Below, one piece after another: positions 57,321 to 64,000 of a DNA stretch of 64,000 nt. Position numbers and translations under genes: made by a program. The notes beneath the pieces are model-generated. The model had not been told where the DNA came from. It worked only from the letters and a program-made list of their open reading frames with translations, and did no database searches. Position 1 is the stretch's first letter; each line of letters starts with the position of its first letter. Where the stretch lies: the NCBI GenBank assembly GCA_015501595.1, contig JADNRX010000085.1:62001-126000 (forward strand). Reading direction: 5' to 3'. The stretch is from Hymenopellis radicata. Its lineage: Eukaryota; Basidiomycota; Agaricomycetes; Agaricales; Physalacriaceae.

Positions 57321-59369
57321 ATGAAGGATGCGAGATCACTCGAGGGTGCTGTGCGCGGCGAGGCGCGGCTGACGTGGTACACGTTCAACTGCGCGCTGTT
57401 TGCTGCTGTGGGGTCGCTGCTGTATGGTATCGACTCGGGCATCATCTCGACGACTATTTCGCACGAGAGCTTCAAGGAGTATTTCGCGCCGTATACTGGT
57501 CTGTTTCTTCTTCCTCTTCCTCTTCCTCCTCTTCTCTGACTCACGTTTTGCAGATGACATTTCGGGCGCGGTGGTGTCGACGTTTGGCGGCGGGAGCTTC
57601 TTTGGTGTTGTGCTTTCTGGCTACTTGGCTGACAAGTGGGGCCGGAAACGGACGATCCAGCTTGCGGCTTTGATTGCGCTTATTGCAGGTGTTATTCAGG
57701 CGGCATCTGTGCACGTCGGCATGCTCATTGCGGGGCGTATCATTGGGGGTTTTGCTGTGGGAATGATGAGTGAGTTTATGCACATTCTTTTAAAGGTGCA
57801 TACAGGGCTAATTGTTGGATAGACATGACGATTCCTATATACAATTCAGAGATTGCTCCTCCTCGTTGGGTACGGCCTCCGTTCTACTTCGACAGAGTTT
57901 GATTCTAATCATTTTATTCTGCCATGTAGAGAGGCCTAGTTAGTGGTCTGCACGCTCAGTTCGTTGGCTTTGGATTTGCTGCTGCAAACGTACGCCCATC
58001 TCGTGGACTTCTAACGCTCGCGAGACTGAACTCTTTGTTCTAGTGGATCGGATACGGATGCTCCTTCGCATCAGGCCAGTTCCAATGGCGGTTCCCTCTG
58101 GCTATTCGTACGCTCGCTATCTCCTCAATTCCCTTATGTTACTGACTCGTGTCCTTCAAGAGTGTCTACCAGCTCTGATTGTGCTTGTCGGCATCCAGTT
58201 CCTTCCGTTCTCGCCTCGTTGGCTCTTGGAGAAGGGACGCGAGGAAGAAGCTCTCGTCGTGTACAAGAAACTCAACGCGGCTGACGGGACGCACGCCGAG
58301 GCAGACCAGGTCGCCAACTTCAACGAGATGAAACATCAGATGGAGGATTACAACAAGACGATGGTCAGCTCCTACGGCACCCTGTTCAGCACCCCGTCGT
58401 ACAGAAAGAGGATCCTGCTCGCTGTTCTCGTCCAAGTGTTTACGCAGTTGTCTGGTATCAATGTCATCAACTGTAAGATCATCCTCATCACTTGTTAACG
58501 TATCGTGACACTGACGATCCCCTCAGATTGTTCGTCACTGCCATATCCATCAGACCGCGTTCCCCGCTGACTGACTCCTGCGCCAATAGATCAGACAACG
58601 CTGTACGAGGGCGTCGGGATTACCGGACATAATGTGCGTTTCCGGTGTTTGATCGTCGTGGAATGCTTAATGAATGGATGGATGCAGGTTACCCTCCTTG
58701 CGGGTATATACGGCCTCGTGGGCCCCATTGCCAACATAGTGTGTCTCGCGTACGTCGACAAGTGGGGCCGCAAGCCGACTATGTGGATTACGGGCATTGT
58801 CATGGGATGCGACATGGCGATCCTCATGGCGCTCACATCGCAGTACGCCAGTGGGACGAACAAAACGGGACAGGGCGCGACGATCGCGTTTATTTTCCTG
58901 TTTAGTATCATGTACGTCCCGCCGCATTTTCGCATTGATCATCGCGTTTATGAGCTTAGATACTCCCTGGGCTACAACTCGATCCACTACATCTACGTGC
59001 CCGAGATTCTGAGCCAGCCGATTCGGTCCCGCGGCTCTGCCGTAGCCGTGTGCTGCAACATCCTCGTCAACATTGTCTTCAACCAGATCTCGCCCCGCGC
59101 ATTCGCCAGCATCGGCTACAAGTACTACGCTGTCTTCCTAAGCACGAACATCGTTGGTGCTATTTGGTATGCCCTCCAAACTACTTACTTCCGGCGACGA
59201 CCATACTCACGTTTTATCTCTCAGCGTCTACTTTTTGTTCGTTGAAACTAAAGGAAAGACACTGGAAGAAATTGGAGAGTTATTTGGGGAGACACCGCGT
59301 ACTGTGCACCCTGGGAGGAAAGCCGACGATGAAAGTGTACATGAACATCATGAGGAAACAGTCAAGTAA
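57321..59369 (+). CDS. MFS sugar transporter (12 membrane helices)
   Basis: Start MKDARSLEGAVRGEARLTWY at 57321; about eight exons; stop 59369. The sugar-porter signatures are all present: GSLLYGIDSGIISTT in helix 1, the loop 2-3 motif GYLADKWGRKRTI, LPFSPRWLLEKGREEEALVV after helix 6, the repeat of the motif as VDKWGRKPTMW in the second half, YIYVPEILSQPIRSRGSAVA, and the post-helix-12 motif FVETKGKTLEEIGELFG. It imports a hexose, pentose or disaccharide by proton symport at the plasma membrane; the substrate cannot be told. A GH31 alpha-xylosidase-like gene lies 5 kb upstream, but PCT1 and the amidohydrolase separate them. Confidence 0.92.
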
Positions 59370-60767
59370 TAACACTATGTAGAAGCGATGGAGTGGTGTG
59401 GACGTCTGATATCCGCGGTAATAAACGATTTTGTAATTTTACCCTCTCTGAAGTATTGAACTCTAGGCTGTTCGAATATGGAACCTAATCTTACTACTAC
59501 AAGGCAGAAAACAGGAGCGAAGTTCGGTAACCCGTAGAGATTTGACCCAAAAAGCACTGATGTTGGGCTAGGTAGCCCAGGCGGGGAAGGACCCAAAGGA
59601 GAAGAAGACCGGGGGAAAGAGGCGGGAAGAGAGAGCGGGATTTGGCGGGTACAGAATGGACACCGATTCCAGAGTGATCGTTCCGACCGTAGCACAGCCA
59701 CAATCGTCTGCGTCTTCCCATCATCATCCCTCGCGTGTGGTCAGAGTCCCCTAGTCCAATGTATTGCGTCTTTTTACCTTAACGTCCTCGTGAGGGTGTC
59801 CGGCCAATTTCTATCTGCGATAATTTCAAATATTCGCTAACAAGGGACTGTGGCGTTGACGAGCCTTGATGATATCAAAGGCCGGTCATTGGCATAGGTA
59901 ACCTAACATGTGTTCTCTTCGGCTCTCAGTCGACGTGGGTGGAGGCACTCGTTACGAAGTAATCTTCGATGGGGTCTGTTCTTTCTGAAGTCAAGTCGCT
60001 ACTGGATCGATTTCCTCATTGTCGGGTCTAGACTAGAGCCGCTCCAATCTGACAGGCTTCCGTGAATTTCGTTCTTTATCAAGTTCACTTGTTGCTTTCC
60101 TCAATCTAGAGGCCGGCCGGCGGCATTCGCCAGTTCATCATGCAAAAATGTCGAGCCGAACAGACTTTCTAATCAACATCCCCTCCAGTAAGTTTAACGC
60201 CGGATAGATACATGAACAGGCCGCTTCAAGCTCACAGCACCATGTTCACTTTACCGTCTTTACGTGGTTCGAGTCTACAGGGATGTCATTGGCGTGTAAG
60301 TTGTTGATTCGGATCTCCGAGTCATGATCAGCATATCCATCTAACTTGCAGCATTATACTTCAGAACCTCGGCGTCCTTTCTCTTCTTACTCTGCGCGCT
60401 GTCGCTTAGAACGTCTCGGTCAAGATTCCTCGAATACTCGGACTGACGCGCAACGCCGCCTGACCCTTCGGAGTTTGAGCTCACGTTTACTTTGGCCATC
60501 AAGCGAACAGCCGGTACTCAAACATGTCGCCGCCATCCTAGTTCTCTGTCGCAGTCGTCAGGGTACGATCGGAGACCAAGGATCTCCGACTCCGTGTAGA
60601 ATCCGCAACCATGTGAGCGTGTATGTCGTTCTGTTTTTAACGTGAATTTTCGCACCTGATTGACATGCGCGTAGCGTGTAGAACTTGATCCAAATTCCAA
60701 CTCCTCTAGAATTCTTCGATTTAAAGAATCGCAATGCATGCCCCACCATTTCCCATTGTGAATCGTC
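59370..60767. other. Spacer with weak coding hints only
   Basis: Around 60149-60400, MSSRTDFLINIPS followed by a GTAAGT intron and a frame reading YRLYVVRVYRDVIGV then IILQNLGVLSLLTLRAVA could be a short membrane-protein fragment. It stops quickly and I do not call it a gene. The rest shows no structure. Confidence 0.3.
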
Positions 60768-62211
60768 ATGACTCCCCTGCTGAAGATACCTCTGCTGTTT
60801 TCCGACGCAATCGGCATGCGTATTACAGGAAAACCTCCCAATTCACCCCTTCCTCCAGAGGAACATATCGTTCCCGACTGGAGAGAACGATTTCTCAAAA
60901 GCCTAGGGTGGCCTTGCGTGTTTCTGAGGGTAAGATTTTTGTGGAAACGCCTGTTGTGAATCTTTGAAGAATTCGCTTTCTAGGGAATAAGCTGGAGTCT
61001 AGAGATTATCGAAGCAGTGGTCATTCTCTTGGCGAGCACGAATCACCCATTCCCTGAATATGTGCTCTCGCGCCTCGAATTCCGCCCCCATGCCTCCCGT
61101 GCTATCACCATAACACCCTTATTCCTGCTGGGAAATGCCTTAACCATGCTAGGCACATTCCTTCGACTCCAATGCTACCACACACTCGGAGGACCCCCGA
61201 ATATAGGTGGGAAGGCCGTATCCGGAATTTCAAAAATTTCGCCAAAAGGTTCGGATTGCGAGGACGAAATTTTTCAATTTTGGTGCGGATTATGCACGGC
61301 CTCAAGCACTTTTTCGAAAATTTGTCCGGACTACGAACACGGCCTCGAATTGCCCAAAATTTGTTCGGATTACTGGAAACGGCCTCTAAAGTAGCAAAAA
61401 AGCTCGCTTCCCGATTGGGATGGCTCCCGCAGTCGCCGCGGTGGACCCACAATGATGTACAGTCTTATTATGTTTGAGCAGAGAGGTTCTCGAGGGGTCT
61501 ACACGTATTGTATGTACTTACAAGAAATCGCCTCATGTTCGCGGCTAAAGAGGCTGTATCTGCTTTTCGTAAATAGATAACCCAGAGAAGAATACCAGCA
61601 TGTGCTGTCCGCGGCCATCTGCGAAGGCAAACCATTCGACCCTCTGGCCACTTGGTGCGCGAAGGACTATGTTTTCGGCTCCTCAACAGTCCGGACCGGA
61701 TACGGCCTTCCAAAACTGGTGTCAATTAGTCCGGAAAAAAAATCTGGCCTGCGCCAACATTTGGTCAAAAAAGTACGGATTATGCACGGCCTGGGCGATT
61801 TTTTCGCTCAAAAAAAGTCCGGATTCGCGAACGGCTTTCCCACCTATATTCGGGGTTCCTACACTCGGCCGCTTCTTCACATTTGAGCTAAGCATTCAGC
61901 AGGGCCATCGGCTCATCACCGACGGCCCGTATGCGGTTGTGCGCCACCCTAGCTACACCGGGATGATCCTGACCATCGTCGGCGCGATATGCAGCCAGGC
62001 GACGGGCTCATGGGTGACACAGTCTGGACTCCTTGACATGTGGCTCGGAAAGCTGCTCGTGGGATACTGGATCCTCGTTGCATCGGCGGTCGTATTGAGT
62101 TTGTGCTTGAGAACGTCGAGGGAGGACGAGATGTTGGAAAAGAAGTTTGGAGAGCAGTGGATTGAATGGTCCCGGAGAGTACCGTATTCTCTCGTCCCCG
62201 GTGTTTATTGA
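60768..62211 (+). pseudogene. Isoprenylcysteine carboxyl methyltransferase-like gene split by a transposon
   Basis: Exon 1 starts MTPLLKIPLLFSDAIGMRIT at 60768 and runs to about WPCVFL. After an intron, exon 2 gives GISWSLEIIEAVVILLAST and FLRLQCYHTLG, ending in the insertion at 61190-61860. Directly after it the frame resumes RFFTFELSIQQGHRLITDGP then YAVVRHPSYTGMILTIVG, the ICMT/phospholipid methyltransferase signature, and ends VPYSLVPGVY at 62211. Several membrane helices are evident. STE14-type enzymes methylate the C-terminal prenylcysteine of CaaX proteins in the ER. Fungi of this class often have several paralogues, so this copy may be dispensable. As it stands the insertion should abolish the protein unless removed by splicing. 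Confidence 0.8.
61190..61860. mobile_element. 671-bp hAT-like non-autonomous element in the methyltransferase gene
   Basis: Terminal inverted repeats AGGACCCCCGAATATAGGTG and (reverse complement of the right end) AGGAACCCCGAATATAGGTG continue into GGGAA. Perfect 8-bp target duplications ACACTCGG flank it (61182-61189 and 61861-61868). The 8-bp duplication fits the hAT superfamily. Many copies of CGGATT/AATCCG and CGGCCT occur throughout as subterminal-type repeats. No transposase. Confidence 0.82.
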
Positions 62212-62595
62212 TGTGAGTCCAGTGTAGACGAGCCGGGACCAGTGCTTATCATACTTTCCATTGACTTGTTTACGAAAAGCGGCTGGCAAGAACGGTTCTT
62301 AACCATAATGCGTTACGAAAAACCTCGTTACTTTCTATCAGCCAATCGAATTGAAGCAGTCCACGAACGGACCGTAAGGTTCCGTCTATGTCAAACCTGA
62401 GGTCCTCCTGGTGATCGCAAGTTCGCTGGACCCATGCGTAATTTCAGTTCTTTTGAAATGAAGAATCCTCAAGCCTCGAGGATCCTCATCCACGACATCT
62501 AGGTCACATGTCGGACTTAGCAGATGTTCGAAACTCCCTCACCTTGGCAACCTGACCAGGTCGCCGAGGTGCTTTTTTACGCACTTATTTTACAG
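62212..62595. other. Intergenic or intron sequence, no gene seen
   Basis: No frame of note. The right edge TTATTTTACAG is a good splice acceptor for the exon that follows, but its upstream exons were not found. Confidence 0.35.
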
Positions 62596-62708
62596 GACAC
62601 ATGCTCCCGCTTGTCGTCTACTGGTACTTCAGCGGCCGAGCCCTTACCCGCCGGGCACCGAGGATTGTAGAAGCACTTGTGGACAGCGACTCAGACTACA
62701 TCCCGTAG
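62596..62708 (+). CDS. Terminal exon of an incomplete gene
   Basis: After the acceptor at 62595 the frame reads HMLPLVVYWYFSGRALTRRA and ends in VDSDSDYIP plus a stop at 62708. A diverged copy of its end (encoding SDSDCIP and a stop) lies near 63670, inside the downstream duplicate. Family unknown. Confidence 0.4.
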
Positions 62709-62878
62709 TTGTACCTCTGTTGTCTATACATCTCCTTGGACCATCCCTTGTTTCCCGTCATTTCTCTCAGACGTGTGTCTCTGATCTGGTGCCAGGACCG
62801 CTGGAAATCGGGTCTCGCCCGCCATAACACGTTCCTCAGTGGGACGCTCTTCTATCTACCTCCCATACCACCATGTCG
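62680..62878 (+). repeat. Direct duplication, first copy (gene end plus next promoter)
   Basis: GACAGCGACTCAGACTACAT, then GTTGTACCTCTGTTGTCTA, ATCTCCTTGGACCATCCC, CTCTGATCTGGTGCCAGGAC and finally CATACCACCATGTCGAC recur in the same order near 63668-63905. The copy includes the start codon of the downstream gene. Confidence 0.85.
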
Positions 62879-63483
62879 ACCTGTCGTTTCCACTCCATCT
62901 CCTTTGTGGCCATATTTCTCATTATCCTGACTGATCTATGCATGCAGCTCCTAGCATTATCGGAGTCCAGCGAGCTGGAGGGCCCGCATGCCGCATATGC
63001 GTCCCTCCTTTATCACATCATTCATCCTCTCCATCTCCTCATCATCCTCACATTACGCTGGTTCTACGAAACGCCTTTGGAAACAGTGCAAGAGGTTGAG
63101 CGATTGAGAAAGCCGGAGGGGCGTTGGGCTCAGCAAATGAAGCCAGATGGTTCACAGCGGGTCCAACCGTCAGGCGAATACAATCCTGCGGACTACGCCT
63201 ACAAGGACGCTGGTACATATATCTGTGTGGCGCTCGCACATTGGGTATTCTGGCTGTGGTTGGTTTTCCCGGTGCAATGTGCGTTACCCATTTATGCATC
63301 TATGGATTATTATGCGAATGACTAGTAGATTGGTTCTTGACGATTCCCCCCGCGTTCGCAGGCGCCATTTATATCTGGCAGTCCCGAATGAGCTTTTTAG
63401 GTCCCAGTTATCAGTTTGCGTGCGACAGGGAGATTGAGGACAGGGAAGATGCAACGACGAATGCCACAAGGACGAATGTTTAA
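62873..63483 (+). CDS. Small multi-pass membrane protein of unknown function
   Basis: Start MSTCRFHSISFVAIFLIILT at 62873. Hydrophobic segments follow at VAIFLIILTDLCMQLLAL, ASLLYHIIHPLHLLIILTL and VALAHWVFWLWLVFPV. After an intron (from about 63279, GTGCGTTACC, to 63360) the protein continues AIYIWQSRMSFLGPSYQFAC and ends TTNATRTNV, stop 63481-63483. Probably four membrane helices. The family is not recognised. Its promoter and start are duplicated at 63668-63905. Confidence 0.6.
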
Positions 63484-63667
63484 ATGCTATTTTTTTCGCT
63501 GTACTATTCTGAATTCAGACTTGCACCAAGGAATTTCGTTGGGTATCAAGCCTTCTGGCGGAAGACTCTCACGCACATGCCCAACCGCATAGCTTCCCCC
63601 CATGCCCGCTCTCGCCATTCGTCTCCGCTTCCCCTGGAGCGCTCGCCCAACCAACTCATGCTCCTTC

Positions 63668-63905
63668 CGTGGATAGCGACTCAGACTGCATCCCGTAGTT
63701 GTACCTCTGTTGTCTAACCGCACAATTCATCTCCTTGGACCATCCCCCCGTTCTTTGTTTCCCGTCATTTCTCTCCATATTCGAGAAGTTTGTCTCTGAT
63801 CTGGTGCCGGGACCGCTGGAAATCGAGTCTCGCCCGCCATAACATAGCCATTTCTCAGTAGAAACTTGTGCCGCTTCTATCTACCTCCCATACCACCATG
63901 TCGAC
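63668..63905 (+). repeat. Direct duplication, second copy
   Basis: Diverged copy of 62680-62878 with small indels (for example GTTCTTTGTTTCCC and CATATTCGAGAAG). It ends with the same CATACCACCATGTCGAC around a new start codon, which points to a tandem gene duplication of about 1 kb. Confidence 0.85.
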
Positions 63906-64000
63906 TAGAGACCTCAACGAGTCCGACGTGAGTCAGACTCGCGATCCGGGACGTGAGTACTCACATCCAAAAAGGTCCTGCTCAGACTCGCGTTGCACTC
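63898..64000 (+). CDS. Start of a tandem paralogue, cut by the window edge
   Basis: ATG at 63898 sits at the same place in the duplicated promoter as the start at 62873. It reads MSTRDLNESDVSQTRDPGRE before leaving the window. The sequence differs from its neighbour soon after the third codon, so the relationship rests on the upstream duplication. Confidence 0.45.
   Translation, partial: MSTRDLNESDVSQTRDPGREYSHPKRSCSDSRCT

Noticed and set aside
57490..57553. CT-rich low-complexity stretch as a regulatory element
   Set aside because: It is the pyrimidine-rich body of an ordinary intron in the sugar transporter gene.

Overview
The window looks like nuclear DNA of a basidiomycete, most likely an agaricomycete mushroom-forming fungus. 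Genes carry many short introns (about 45-60 bp, GT...AG), and intergenic distances are short. The recognisable families (GT61 glycosyltransferase, CHAT-TPR protein, peptidase S28, DUF2235-WD40 protein) are common in that class. I see no bacterial operons, rRNA genes or CRISPR arrays. There is one tRNA gene (Ala-AGC).

Layout. 1-3.2 kb: a Ser/Pro-rich coiled-coil protein. 3.5-14.8 kb: a transposon-rich block. It holds a beta-propeller lactonase gene broken by a MITE and by a 3.6-kb Gag-only LTR retrotransposon with identical LTRs, an intact-looking GT61 glycosyltransferase, and a carboxymuconolactone decarboxylase/alpha-beta hydrolase fusion. The block is flanked by two related composite repeats in opposite orientation. 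14.8-25.7 kb: tRNA-Ala, a Cys-cluster/LysM protein, an S28 serine peptidase, vitamin B6 synthase PDX1/SNZ and a TPR-CHAT protein. 25.7-38.7 kb: an accessory, repeat-rich stretch with degenerate DNA transposons, GC-rich palindromic repeats, a foldback element, an alcohol dehydrogenase remnant and several orphan genes, one with an acidic minisatellite linker. 38.8-59.4 kb: conserved genes, namely dipeptidyl peptidase III and the divergently transcribed prenyltransferase alpha subunit, a DUF2235-WD40 protein, a GH31 alpha-xylosidase-like enzyme, a YtcJ-like amidohydrolase, choline-phosphate cytidylyltransferase and an MFS sugar transporter. 60.7-64 kb: an isoprenylcysteine methyltransferase-like gene split by a hAT-like element with a perfect 8-bp target duplication, then a tandemly duplicated small membrane-protein locus.

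Functional links. The lactonase pseudogene and the decarboxylase/hydrolase fusion would fit consecutive steps of the protocatechuate branch of the beta-ketoadipate pathway. This is an inference, and two things weaken it: the lactonase is broken, and the hydrolase lacks the usual serine nucleophile. The prenyltransferase alpha subunit and the methyltransferase-like gene both belong to CaaX-protein processing but lie 18 kb apart.

Caution. At least eight otherwise convincing genes contain single-base frame breaks. Nearly all lie in short homopolymers and are closed by changing the run by one base, even in genes expected to be essential. I read most of these as consensus sequence errors. Exon boundaries were placed by eye and are approximate.
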